A stretch of 64,000 bases of DNA from Boseongicola aestuarii (GTDB lineage Bacteria; Pseudomonadota; Alphaproteobacteria; Rhodobacterales; Rhodobacteraceae): contig NZ_FXXQ01000005.1 in the NCBI RefSeq assembly GCF_900184815.1, positions 62,001 to 126,000 of the forward strand. Reading direction: 5' to 3'. The notes below the pieces were generated by a model. That model saw nothing but the letters and a program-made list of their open reading frames with translations, was not told where the DNA came from and made no database searches. Within the stretch, counting starts at the first letter, position 1. The number at the start of each line of letters is the position of its first letter. Of the stretch, positions 7,381-16,410 are shown piece after piece. A program made the translations under genes and the position numbers.

Positions 7381-9156
7381 TCACAGGGGCCAGAACACAA
7401 GTATCGCGGGCATCGCGATTGCCACGACCAGCATTTCCAACGGCAGACCGATGCGCCAGTAGTCACCAAAATGATACCCGCCGGGTCCCAGGATGATGGT
7501 ATTGTTCTTATGGCCTATCGGAGTCAGGAACGCACAGGACGCCGCTACCGCCACGGCCATCAGCCATGCGTCCGGGTTCGTTCCGGTCGCCGTCGCAAGT
7601 CCCAGTGCAATCGGTGCGGCGATCAGAGTCGTGGCGACATTGTTGAGGAAATCCGACAAAGTCATCGTGACGACCATCAAGACCAGAAGAGAAACCCAAG
7701 GCGGGAACCCGTCCGTCACGCCCAGAATTTGCGACGCAATCAGATCAGCGCCGCCTGAGGCTTCAAATGCCGCCGCGAGCGGGATCAGACTGGCCAGAAG
7801 GACGATCACTTTCCACTCGATCGAGTCATAGACCTCGCGGCCCGATACCAGACCCACCCCCACGAATCCGATAACCGCGGCCGACAAGGCGAAGGGCAAG
7901 GAACTCACCCCGAATGCCGCCAAAGCGATGGCCAGGAGAAAAATGCCGATCGACAAGCCTGCCTTCGAGCGTTGCACAACCTGTGTCTGGCGCCCTTCGA
8001 GCGGCAGGACACCCAGCCATGCGGCTGCTGCCGCGTTGCGTTCCGGGGTTCCCAAAAGCAGCAACACATCACCGGGTTTGACCCTGAGCAATTGCACCCG
8101 GTCAAGGAAACGCCTGCCACTGCGCGATACACCCAAAAGCGTCACTGAATGAAGATACAAGAGCTTAAGATCGCGCGCGGTACGCCCGGCAATCCGAGCA
8201 CCATCCGGAACGATTGCCTCGGTCAGTGTCAAACCACCCGACGCGACGCCGCCCTCGTGCTTTTCCGACCCCGAGAACTCAAGGACGGCTTTGCCCATGA
8301 ACGCCTCAATTGACTTCGGCTCGCCCTCCACGACGATGAAATCACTCGCCCGTATTTCTTCACGGGCGGCGAACCCTGACTTGCGCCGACCACCGCGCAC
8401 CAGTCCAAGAATATGCAGGTCGTGCTCGTCGGCCAAAGGAAAGAGATCACCAACGGTGACAGTGCGGTCGCTTGCCTTTTCACCGACACGCAACTCGGCA
8501 ACATAGCGGCCTTCGGCAAAGGCCGCTTCTTGCTCGACGGCGCCTTCGCGGCTGGGCAACAACCGCCAGCCGACCAGAGACACGAAGGCGATACCGGCAA
8601 TTGCGACGGACAAACCGACAGGGGCGAAATCGAACATCGCGAAAGGTGTGCCGAGCGCGTCCTGACGGTACTCGGAAATCACGATATTGGGCGGCGTGCC
8701 GATCAGCGTGATCATGCCGCCAAGGATTGTCGCAAAGGACAACGGCATGAGTGTCAGACTTACTGCACGTTTGGCTTTCGCGGCCGTCTCGACATCGAGC
8801 GGCATCAAGATCGCCAGCGCCGCGACGTTGTTGATTATGGCCGACAGACCTGCGCCGACAAAGGCCATGATTGCGATGTGAAGCGGCAGCGGGCGCTCGG
8901 CGTCCAAAAGGCGGGCTGCGAGCAGTTCAATCGCCCCCGAGCCGATCAACCCGCGAGAGACGATGAGCACAAGCGCGATAATAGCCACCGCAGAATGTCC
9001 GAACCCGGAAAATACCTGATCCGATGGTACCAGCCCCAACCCGGCAGCAACGACCAGAGCCCCGAACGCGACCAGATCATACCGGATGCGCCCCCAGACC
9101 AGCAGGACGAAAAGCACTGCAAAAATAGCGAAAATCTGTGTTTGATCACTTGGCAT
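7381..9156 (-). CDS. SLC13-family permease with central RCK_C domains
   Basis: 591 aa inner-membrane transporter. The N-terminal half has hydrophobic spans and the family motifs 'IINNVAALAILMP' and 'TLIGTPPNIVIS' near 110-160. The middle (about 210-380) is soluble and resembles two TrkA-C (RCK_C) domains, for example 'FIVVEGEPKSIEAFM' and 'VKPGDVLLLLGT'. The C-terminal half repeats the transport motifs: 'FLNNVATTLIAAPIALGLA' and 'FLTPIGHKNNTIILGPGGY'. Proteins of this architecture move sulfate, dicarboxylates or other anions with sodium. It stands alone on the minus strand, divergent from the oxidoreductase pair. The substrate cannot be told. Confidence 0.85.
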   Translation of the reverse strand: MPSDQTQIFAIFAVLFVLLVWGRIRYDLVAFGALVVAAGLGLVPSDQVFSGFGHSAVAIIALVLIVSRGLIGSGAIELLAARLLDAERPLPLHIAIMAFVGAGLSAIINNVAALAILMPLDVETAAKAKRAVSLTLMPLSFATILGGMITLIGTPPNIVISEYRQDALGTPFAMFDFAPVGLSVAIAGIAFVSLVGWRLLPSREGAVEQEAAFAEGRYVAELRVGEKASDRTVTVGDLFPLADEHDLHILGLVRGGRRKSGFAAREEIRASDFIVVEGEPKSIEAFMGKAVLEFSGSEKHEGGVASGGLTLTEAIVPDGARIAGRTARDLKLLYLHSVTLLGVSRSGRRFLDRVQLLRVKPGDVLLLLGTPERNAAAAAWLGVLPLEGRQTQVVQRSKAGLSIGIFLLAIALAAFGVSSLPFALSAAVIGFVGVGLVSGREVYDSIEWKVIVLLASLIPLAAAFEASGGADLIASQILGVTDGFPPWVSLLVLMVVTMTLSDFLNNVATTLIAAPIALGLATATGTNPDAWLMAVAVAASCAFLTPIGHKNNTIILGPGGYHFGDYWRIGLPLEMLVVAIAMPAILVFWPL

Positions 9157-9301
9157 ACCGAGAGTCTAAACACGCCCGTCCGGACAACGATAGCGCAAAA
9201 ACATGTCTTCCATCGACGCCCTGTCGGAATTGCGCCAGATTGCCCACAGACTGGGGTTCATTGAATGGCTTTGACAAGGCCCCTGTGAAAGGAGAGACGC
9301 G

Positions 9302-10306
9302 ATGGCGTTCAAAATTGGCGTTCTGGGGATCGATCACGGGCATATCTTCGGGATGCTGGGACGGATGCTGGAACAGGGCTGCACTTGCGACGCCTATTGG
9401 ACGCGCGGCGCAGCCGTCACCGAAACCAAGTTTCGCAAGGTGTTCCCAGGACTCTCCAAATGCGACGACCGCCGCCGCATTCTTGAAGATCCGGACGTCA
9501 AGATGGTGTTGATTTCGGCCATCCCCGCTCAGCGCGCAGCTTTGGCCATCGAAGCGATGGAAGCTGGCAAGGACGTCATGGTCGATAAGCCGGGTTGCAC
9601 GACGCTGGATCAACTGGCGTTAATCCGCGACGTTCAGGCGCGCACGGGGCGGATTTGGACGGTGAATTTTTCCGAGCGTTTCGAAGTGCCCGCCGTGACC
9701 AAAGCCGAAGAGCTGGTGTTGGGCGGCGCGATTGGCCGGGTCATCCAGACCATCGGCATTGGGCCCCATAAACAGAACCTAGCGACCCGACCGGACTGGT
9801 TTTTTGACCCCGAAAAATTCGGTGGCATCCTGTGTGATATCGGCTCGCACCAAATCGACCAGTTTCTGCATTTCACCGGATCGACGGACGCAACCATCGT
9901 CCATGCGCTTGTCGAAAACACCACCATGCCCGAGCAAGCTGGCTTTCAGGATTTCGGTGAACTTGTTCTGCGCTCGGACCGCGGTCACGGCTATATTCGT
10001 GTGGATTGGTTCACGCCCGATGGACTGCCGACATGGGGCGACGGTCGTCTTTTCATCCAAGGCACCGAAGGCCAGATCGAATTGCGGAAATACACCGATA
10101 TCGGCCGAGCACATGCAACCGACACCCTTATACTGGTGAACGGCACCAAGAACGAACTGATCCCCTGCCATGATGCGGTTCTGCCCTATTTTCCCCGCCT
10201 TGTACGCGATGTCGAAGACCGAAGCGAAACCGCGGTCGCGCAGGCGCATACCTTCACCACCATGAGATTGGCAATCGAGGCACAGATGAAAGCTCAAACC
10301 CCATGA
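9302..10306 (+). CDS. Gfo/Idh/MocA-family oxidoreductase
   Basis: 334 aa NAD(P)-dependent dehydrogenase. The Rossmann start is altered from the classical GxGxxG: 'KIGVLGIDHGHIFGMLG'. The family catalytic lysine is visible in 'KDVMVDKPGCTT' near residue 95 and the second-domain motif in 'GGILCDIGSHQIDQFLHFTG' near 180. ATG at 9302 follows GAAAGGAGAGACGCG. It overlaps the next oxidoreductase by 4 bp, so the two are co-translated and may form a heteromeric enzyme or catalyse successive steps. Substrates in this family are usually sugars, inositols or their ketones; nothing here fixes which. Confidence 0.85.
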   Translation: MAFKIGVLGIDHGHIFGMLGRMLEQGCTCDAYWTRGAAVTETKFRKVFPGLSKCDDRRRILEDPDVKMVLISAIPAQRAALAIEAMEAGKDVMVDKPGCTTLDQLALIRDVQARTGRIWTVNFSERFEVPAVTKAEELVLGGAIGRVIQTIGIGPHKQNLATRPDWFFDPEKFGGILCDIGSHQIDQFLHFTGSTDATIVHALVENTTMPEQAGFQDFGELVLRSDRGHGYIRVDWFTPDGLPTWGDGRLFIQGTEGQIELRKYTDIGRAHATDTLILVNGTKNELIPCHDAVLPYFPRLVRDVEDRSETAVAQAHTFTTMRLAIEAQMKAQTP

Positions 10307-11361
10307 GACATTCGGTTTGTATCGTCGGCGCAGGGATTGGGGCCGAGCACTTGGCGGGCTATGCAGCCCTGCCCGAACGCTACAGCGTGCACTCGATCTG
10401 CGACCTCGACGAAGCACGAGGACGTGCGCTCGCCGACAGACAGCCCGGAACCGGGTTCACCACGAGTCTCGACGACGTTCTTCGCGATCAAACAATCGAC
10501 ATCGTCGACGTCTGCCTCCCCCCGCACTTGCATTTTGACACCTGCCTGAGGGCGCTGGATGCCGGAAAGAAAGTCATCTGCGAAAAGCCCCTGGTAAGCT
10601 CGCTAAAAGAAGCCGATGCCCTCGCTGAAAGGCTTGAGGCCACCGGCGGTTTTCTGGCCCCAGTGTTTCAATATCGCTTCGGACTGGGGATGGCACAGCT
10701 TCTCGCCTTGATGGACGCCGGACTGCCGGGACGTGCTTTTGCCGGCACGCTGGAAACGCACTGGGATCGGCAGGCCGACTACTACGCCGTTCCGTGGCGA
10801 GGCACCTGGGCTGGCGAACAAGGCGGTGCAATTTTGGGTCACGCGATCCACATCCACGATCTTTTGTCCGCCGCCCTTGGACCTGTCGCAAAAGTCCACG
10901 CCGAGCTTGCGACTCGTGTGAACGACATCGAGGTCGAAGACTGTGCGGCCCTCAGTCTGAGGATGGAGAGCGGGGCGGTCATCACATCTTCCGTCACTTT
11001 GGGCTGCGCCGAAAACATCAGCCGTGTACGCCTGATGTTCGAAGGCTTTAGCGTGGAATCGGATCACGCGCCCTATTCACCCGCCGAGAAGGGTTGGCAT
11101 TTCACGGCCCGCGCGCCGACCACTCAGGCCCAGATCGACGCGGTGCTCGCGTCTGTTGCGACGCCGCCTTCCGGCTACACAGGTCTGTTCGCGGCAATTG
11201 CCGACGCACTGGACGGTAAAGACAACCGGCGCGTCACCTTCGCCGACGCACGGCGGTCACTGGAATTCGTCACCGCCGTCTACGCATCGGCGCGGATTGG
11301 CGGTCCTGAATGTCTGCCCATTGAAAGGGATCATCCGCTTTACGCAGGCTGGACCCCGTAG
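10303..11361 (+). CDS. Gfo/Idh/MocA-family oxidoreductase, partner of the preceding gene
   Basis: 352 aa. The N-terminus has a standard dinucleotide motif 'VCIVGAGIGAEHLAGYA', then 'DIVDVCLPPHLHFDTCLRAL', 'KKVICEKPLVSSLKEADAL' with the catalytic Lys near 95, and 'GGAILGHAIHIHDLLSAALG' near 180 for the substrate domain. It begins inside the stop of the previous oxidoreductase (ATGA overlap). No transporter or regulator of their own is adjacent on this strand; the SLC13 gene is divergent and 145 bp away. The reaction is unknown beyond NAD(P)-linked oxidoreduction. Confidence 0.87.
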   Translation: MRHSVCIVGAGIGAEHLAGYAALPERYSVHSICDLDEARGRALADRQPGTGFTTSLDDVLRDQTIDIVDVCLPPHLHFDTCLRALDAGKKVICEKPLVSSLKEADALAERLEATGGFLAPVFQYRFGLGMAQLLALMDAGLPGRAFAGTLETHWDRQADYYAVPWRGTWAGEQGGAILGHAIHIHDLLSAALGPVAKVHAELATRVNDIEVEDCAALSLRMESGAVITSSVTLGCAENISRVRLMFEGFSVESDHAPYSPAEKGWHFTARAPTTQAQIDAVLASVATPPSGYTGLFAAIADALDGKDNRRVTFADARRSLEFVTAVYASARIGGPECLPIERDHPLYAGWTP

Positions 11362-11381
11362 CCGGGAAATCCTCTGAGGAC

Positions 11382-11401
11382 GGGGCTTGATAATTCGCCC
11401 C
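11382..11401 (+). terminator. Weak candidate terminator after the oxidoreductase pair
   Basis: A short GGGGC / GCCCC stem with a 10-nt loop is followed by CTTTCT, 20 bp after the stop at 11361. The stem is only 5 bp and the T-run is broken, so it is a marginal call. Confidence 0.3.
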
Positions 11402-11445
11402 TTTCTGCCTTGATGAGCACCAACCGCAAATGGGCAAAATGAGCC

Positions 11446-11700
11446 ATGAAGATCGAAATGAACAATGGACAACCGGTGATCGACGCACGCGATCTTGGCG
11501 ATCTGCTCGGACTTGAACCGAGCGAAGTTCAGGCCAAAATGCGACAAGGCGAGATCACCAGCAAATACGAAACCGGACAGGACGAAGACGCCGGACGCCT
11601 TCGACTGACGTTTTACCACAATGGCAAACGTGTTCGACTGACATGCACTGATGACGGTAAAGTCATCAGCACCGTTCGCACGGACGCACGACCGCGTTAG
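11446..11700 (+). CDS. Small DUF6522-like protein
   Basis: 84 aa, no signal peptide or membrane span. It opens MKIEMNNGQPVIDARDLGDL and has a C-terminal beta-rich part, 'AGRLRLTFYHNGKRVRLT'. The composition and layout (N-terminal LLGL..SEVQ helix region, then 'GEITSKYE', then the beta part) recall a small family frequent in Rhodobacteraceae, labelled DUF6522 from memory. Function unknown. It sits alone, 84 bp after the oxidoreductase pair and 60 bp before the barrel gene, with no convincing ribosome site. The reading frame is supported by family resemblance more than by context. Confidence 0.65.
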   Translation: MKIEMNNGQPVIDARDLGDLLGLEPSEVQAKMRQGEITSKYETGQDEDAGRLRLTFYHNGKRVRLTCTDDGKVISTVRTDARPR

Positions 11701-11760
11701 CATCTTGCGGTTGAGTCGAAATCCACGCATGGTGGTGCCGGAACGGGGATAAATGCTTTC

Positions 11761-13002
11761 ATGAAACCTGAAGAATCTCTTTGGCCTGCGCCAAAGGTGA
11801 ATACTCTTTGCGCCGTAGCTAAGGCTTTTTGCCTTGCGGCAACCGTATTCCTTTTTGCAACGGCAAGCGCCTCACACGCGCAGTCCTTTTTCGCCTCAAA
11901 CGTGAGTGAACCCGCAGCCGGTGTGGACCGTGGGTCAACTTCAAACATACAGAAACTCGATCAGCCAACGACTTTTCTTACCTTCGATACCTATGGATCC
12001 GAAGACGTCGGACCAAACATACTGTCGATTGGCCGGATCACACCCGATCTCTTTGTCGAAGCAGACCAGCTGGATATCGTCGGTGTGATTGCCGGACCTT
12101 CCGCCGACGATAGCCTGGAGTTGCGGGCGGGCGGAATCGGGTATCGCGCGCGCTTGGGCGAAGGCATCGTTGGCTACGCCAACTACACACAGTCGGACGT
12201 GACGCTTGGCTCTTCTGATATGATTGTGCTGGATATCACCGGCACACTGCGCGTCGGAGCGATTGGCGTGCGCCATACCGCGCCCCGCGAAAACGAGTCC
12301 GAGATCACTTCATCGGTCGAACTTGTCGCGCGGCAGGGAGAGGGAACTCTGCTTGGAACTCCAACCATCGACGAAGACCTGAGACTGCTGCGGGCGGCGG
12401 TCCTTTATCAACAAGGCCTGCCAAACCTCTTCCAGCGCCGGTTTGCCGCGGCCATCACCAAAGGATTGGACGCTTTGGGTGCATCTAGCCACGACAATCC
12501 TCTTGCTTCCGCTCCGGGTGCGACGTCGGACTTCCTGCGCACGTCTTTCAGCGCGGAAATCTCGCTTCCCCTATCTGAATTGTGGGTCGTCAACGCAGGT
12601 CTTATCGGTCAATGGAGCGGCGACAGCTTGCCCGTGTCTCAGCAATGCGGATACGGCACCAATGCCTATGCGCGCGGCTTTGACCAAACTTTTGTCTCAG
12701 GCGATCAATGCCTCGGCTCGCGGTTCGAACTGGCCTACAACGTTCAACCGCCAAGTTTAGTCGACGAAGGCTTGCAATTCACCCAGGCCTATTTCGGCGT
12801 CGATGTCGGCAGATTGTGGGACAATGAGAACGCTATCTTGCCATCGCGGACCGATGAATGGTCGAGCGCCTCTCTTGGCGTGCGCACCATCCAGGGCGAC
12901 TTCATCGGGGAAGTCAGTCTCACCCATATCTTCGATCAGCCTATCGGTCCGGCCCCGCAAGATCAGACAAGATTCTGGGTGCGTGCGGGCGTCAGGTTTT
13001 AG
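11761..13002 (+). CDS. TpsB/FhaC-like outer-membrane beta-barrel lacking POTRA domains
   Basis: 413 aa. A long signal region ends near 'ASASHAQ' (about residue 41). The mature part begins almost at once with barrel-like sequence: 'FLTFDTYGSEDVGPNILS' resembles the first barrel strand of two-partner secretion pores. Later 'YGTNAYARGFDQTFVSGD' matches the VRGF/Y loop-6 motif, 'QAYFGVDVGRLWDN' matches the DxG(R) strand motif, and the protein ends on aromatic 'WVRAGVRF', an outer-membrane sorting signature. FhaC/ShlB proteins usually have two POTRA domains ahead of this; here there is no room for them. Two cysteines (QQCGYG, GDQCLG) flank the loop-6 motif. No exported TpsA partner is adjacent. 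Confidence 0.72.
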   Translation: MKPEESLWPAPKVNTLCAVAKAFCLAATVFLFATASASHAQSFFASNVSEPAAGVDRGSTSNIQKLDQPTTFLTFDTYGSEDVGPNILSIGRITPDLFVEADQLDIVGVIAGPSADDSLELRAGGIGYRARLGEGIVGYANYTQSDVTLGSSDMIVLDITGTLRVGAIGVRHTAPRENESEITSSVELVARQGEGTLLGTPTIDEDLRLLRAAVLYQQGLPNLFQRRFAAAITKGLDALGASSHDNPLASAPGATSDFLRTSFSAEISLPLSELWVVNAGLIGQWSGDSLPVSQQCGYGTNAYARGFDQTFVSGDQCLGSRFELAYNVQPPSLVDEGLQFTQAYFGVDVGRLWDNENAILPSRTDEWSSASLGVRTIQGDFIGEVSLTHIFDQPIGPAPQDQTRFWVRAGVRF

Positions 13003-13165
13003 TCTGCAACCACGGGGCGCGAAACAACAGGCGGCGCATATAAGAACAGGGCACGGGCAAATGCCAGATTCAGGAGAGCCAGCATGCGCTGACGATCCGG
13101 TCTTGCTCATACCCTGCTCATGAATACGCCGTCTGATACACGGATCGCACTCAATTGTTGCAAGA

Positions 13166-14794
13166 TTATTTGAAATGCAGCTTTCGACGGCGCGATGCTG
13201 TCGGTTCAGCATCGAAGAGACCAGGAACAGTCGCTCGGATGTCCGCAGGCACGATGCCCTGTCCGAAACGGCGGACAAACAGATTAACCGGCGTGCGCAA
13301 GACGTTCTCGCGATGGTTCTGGTGCTCAAAGAGGCGCGCTGAAACATAAAAAATGTGTCGCAAAATCGCGACCGCGCGCGCGCGGCTCAGCATCAGCGTC
13401 ACGCCTTTTGCCCGTAAGGACGGATTGATCGGATCCGAAAAAATTGGCTCGAGAAACACGGCCAAGACCGAGGATTGCTTGTACAGCTCACTTCGTGCAA
13501 CCGCGAGCTCCTCGCGTCGGCCCGCTGCCATCAGCACCTGACACAGCATGACCATTACATACATATGATGGTGCGAGCCGGTTGTGCTGAGCAATTTGGC
13601 CTGTGTCAGGCTTTCGACCGCCGCGCCGATGTCGCCGACAAACCCCCTGAGCTGGCCGAAAATGGACAGCGATGAAGACACGGAACCGCAATTGGCCAGT
13701 GCTTCAGTTGCCAGTTCAAGCGCCAGATTCTTATAACCGCGATCAACGAAATAAAGCAGTTTTGCCGCGACAACCGCCAGTTCAGGCCGGTTCTGCACGT
13801 AGCCCAGAGACTGAAGGACCAATGCCTCGATTTCCGCTTCGTCTGCTTCGCATGTCGCCTCGCCTTGATGAAACAACTCGCGTCCACGTGTTATGTATTT
13901 CGTGTGAAGGTGCGTCGCATACATCATCTTTATCGCTGGATCGTCCGGATGTTCGGACCTTAGCGCGCGCAAGCGGATATCGTTTTCGGGCCACGAGATC
14001 GTTCCCTTGTCCGGCTTGTTACCCGCTTCGTGCATCGCGACCGGCAACGGCAACTGATCTGATGCACTATCCATGTCCGCGTGCCACGATTTTGCAAGCA
14101 GCAGCGGTGCGATGCGCTTAGCGTGCTTTGCAGAACCCGCACCGGGCTGTCCGGTGTTCATCTCCAGCGTGAAACGCGTTGCGTAATAGATGCGAGATGT
14201 GCGAAGCGATCGCGCACTCAAGACGCACTCTGTCTTGCCTGAATTGCGAAAAAACGTCAGATCGACCGAAACCGCAGGCCCTTCGCCGGGTTTGGCATTG
14301 TCGGGGGCGAAGTCCGCGGCAATCACCAGTTTCTGATCAGACTCCAAGAGCGGCTTGATCTGAGCGGCAAGTTCATTGGCCACCTCGATTGCCAGGTCCG
14401 GCATATCTCCAAGCGCGCCTAGGCCGCGTACCGGACCAATGATCAGATAAGCGTCACCGATTTGATCTTCCACAACCGGTTCTTGTTTGCCGACCCAGAG
14501 ATACCCTTCTCCATAGCGCGTTGCGATAAACCTTGGGTTCTTGGCACTGTCGCCAAGTTTGCGCCGGATACGGTTGATCAGAAAATCGACATTGCGATCG
14601 TTCTTTTCCGAGCCCGGCTCGCTGATTGCGTCCAGCAACTGGTTGCGGGTCATCAGGCGCCCGGGGCTGGCGGCCATTGCGGCAATCGCGCGAGCCTCCG
14701 AACGCGTAAAGGTCACAGACGAACCGTCCGAGCGATTGGCCTCGGTAAAGCCGGGGTTGAATTGCACGTCAGATGGTTCCGCGGCGGCGTTCAT
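13166..14794 (-). CDS. OmpR-type winged-helix regulator with C-terminal TPR-like region
   Basis: 542 aa. The first ~100 residues form an OmpR/PhoB/CadC-type DNA-binding domain: 'FTRSEARAIAAMAASPGRLM', 'RNVDFLINRIRRKLGD' and the wing 'ATRYGEGYLWVG'. No receiver domain, no kinase and no clear membrane span follow. The middle (~120-230) is a mixed segment, and from about 270 to the end it is helical with TPR-like spacing ('LVLQSLGYVQNRPELAVVAA', 'AALVESL'-type helices). This is the architecture of soluble CadC-like regulators with TPRs sensing a protein or small ligand. It converges on the barrel gene with 163 bp between, so control of that barrel is possible but unproven. Confidence 0.75.
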   Translation of the reverse strand: MNAAAEPSDVQFNPGFTEANRSDGSSVTFTRSEARAIAAMAASPGRLMTRNQLLDAISEPGSEKNDRNVDFLINRIRRKLGDSAKNPRFIATRYGEGYLWVGKQEPVVEDQIGDAYLIIGPVRGLGALGDMPDLAIEVANELAAQIKPLLESDQKLVIAADFAPDNAKPGEGPAVSVDLTFFRNSGKTECVLSARSLRTSRIYYATRFTLEMNTGQPGAGSAKHAKRIAPLLLAKSWHADMDSASDQLPLPVAMHEAGNKPDKGTISWPENDIRLRALRSEHPDDPAIKMMYATHLHTKYITRGRELFHQGEATCEADEAEIEALVLQSLGYVQNRPELAVVAAKLLYFVDRGYKNLALELATEALANCGSVSSSLSIFGQLRGFVGDIGAAVESLTQAKLLSTTGSHHHMYVMVMLCQVLMAAGRREELAVARSELYKQSSVLAVFLEPIFSDPINPSLRAKGVTLMLSRARAVAILRHIFYVSARLFEHQNHRENVLRTPVNLFVRRFGQGIVPADIRATVPGLFDAEPTASRRRKLHFK

Positions 14795-14967
14795 TTTGGA
14801 CTACATTTCATTATCTTGCGACATAGAGTGTAGACCACACAAGCAATCCGGCAACAGCACTTTCGCATGGCATTTTCAGCAAGAGCCCATACAATTTCGC
14901 ACCTTAACGCGCCGGAAACTCGAACCCGCTGCCGCTGCGGCATGGTTTTTCAAAAACCCGCGGCAAC

Positions 14968-16410
14968 TCAGGTTTCTTGACTGCGCATTCGCACACATTC
15001 CCTGGCGCCGACACGGTTCAGCATCTCGTAGGCTCGGCATAGATCGTCCTTGATCAATTCCGCAAGCTCAGGCGTGAAAACCTCTGTCACGTTCAACAAA
15101 GCCACGACTTTCTCGCGCGGACTGCTGGCCGCATCCGAGAGGGCACGCAATCGCGCCGCCAGCGGATCCTTCACGTCGATCGGACTGCCTTGTTCGTCGG
15201 TGCCTCCAACATATCGCATCCAGCCCGCGACGGCGAGGATCAACCCGTCACAGCGCCGTCCGGCCTTAACCGCATCCAAGATGGTGCCAAGTATGCGTTG
15301 CGGCAACTTCTGGCTTCCGTCCATCGCGATCTGCCACGTCTTGTGTTGAATCGCCGGGTTGGCATAGCGCTCCAAAAGGTCTTCTGCATAGGCCACCGAA
15401 TCCACGCCCTCGGGCGGGGTCACATTCGGGATAATTTCGTCGCGCCAGACCCGTTGAACAAAGCCCCGGAAAACCGGATCGCGAACTGTGTCGGATATGG
15501 TTTCAAGACCGGCCAGGTATCCAAGGTAGGCAAGTGCGGAATGCGTGCCGTTCAGCATCCTGATCTTCATCAGTTCAAAAGGCGCAACATCGTCGACCAT
15601 CTGAACCCCCGCGACGGACTCAAATCCGGGGCGAGCATCATCCACGAAACGGTCTTCGATCACCCATTGGCAAAAGGGTTCATGAAACACCGGAGCGAGG
15701 TCCCGGTAACCGACCCTCGTGGCAAGCCGCTCGATAGCGTCCGGTGTTGTCGCAGGAACGATCCGATCGACCATCGTCGATGGGAAACGACAGTCCCGCT
15801 CAATCCAGTCGGCCAAATCAGCGTCGATACACCTTGCCAATCCGACCACCACGTTGCGCGCGACCCGCCCGTTGTCGGGCAAGTTATCGCAACTCAATAC
15901 GGTGAACGGGCGCACACCGGCCGAACGGCGTCTTTCCAGGGCCCGAACAATGTAGCCAATCGCGGTTGCGGGATGCGCTGCCCCGATATCTTTCTGGATT
16001 TCGGGGTGAGAGACATCGAGCGTGCCAAGGCTTGGAATGTGGCAATAGCCTTTTTCCGTTACCGTGAGCGACACAATCCTGATTGCCGGGTCCGCCATCA
16101 GATCCAAAAGCGCGTCCGGGTTCTGTGGTGCGAAAATCACATCGCTCAAGGCTTCCACAATGCGGGGCTGCTGCCCTTCCGGACTCATCTCGACAGCAGT
16201 ATACACGTTGCCCTGGCCTTCCAGATTATCCCGGACGCCGGCAGATCTGAGGCTGACACCAATAATCCCCCAGTCGCCACCAGCAGGTCGCATGGCATCT
16301 TCAATGACCAGCGCCCCATGTGCCCGGAAAAATGCCCCCAATCCAAGATGGACAATTCCCGGCCTGGGAGCTGCCGCCCTTCGAGCAAGCCTTGGAAGAT
16401 TGCCGGTCAC
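14968..16410 (-). CDS. Mannitol dehydrogenase-family D-fructuronate reductase (UxuB-like)
   Basis: 480 aa polyol-specific long-chain dehydrogenase. N-terminal Rossmann region has 'GIVHLGLGAFFRAHGALVIE' and 'DWGIIGVSLRSAGVRDNL'; the middle has 'FTVLSCDNLPDNG'; the C-terminal catalytic domain has 'KIRMLNGTHSALAYLGYLAG' with the conserved Lys/Asn/His, then 'DGSQKLPQR'. Length fits UxuB (about 485 aa). Its start overlaps the uronate isomerase stop by 4 bp, which points to D-fructuronate to D-mannonate reduction rather than mannitol oxidation. Mannonate dehydratase (UxuA) is not in the window. Confidence 0.85.
   Translation of the reverse strand: MTGNLPRLARRAAAPRPGIVHLGLGAFFRAHGALVIEDAMRPAGGDWGIIGVSLRSAGVRDNLEGQGNVYTAVEMSPEGQQPRIVEALSDVIFAPQNPDALLDLMADPAIRIVSLTVTEKGYCHIPSLGTLDVSHPEIQKDIGAAHPATAIGYIVRALERRRSAGVRPFTVLSCDNLPDNGRVARNVVVGLARCIDADLADWIERDCRFPSTMVDRIVPATTPDAIERLATRVGYRDLAPVFHEPFCQWVIEDRFVDDARPGFESVAGVQMVDDVAPFELMKIRMLNGTHSALAYLGYLAGLETISDTVRDPVFRGFVQRVWRDEIIPNVTPPEGVDSVAYAEDLLERYANPAIQHKTWQIAMDGSQKLPQRILGTILDAVKAGRRCDGLILAVAGWMRYVGGTDEQGSPIDVKDPLAARLRALSDAASSPREKVVALLNVTEVFTPELAELIKDDLCRAYEMLNRVGARECVRMRSQET

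Noticed and set aside
12757-13347. 196-aa minus-strand open frame across the end of the barrel gene
   Set aside because: Low-complexity composition and no family features; it lies antisense to a gene with clear outer-membrane motifs and overlaps the end of the regulator gene.
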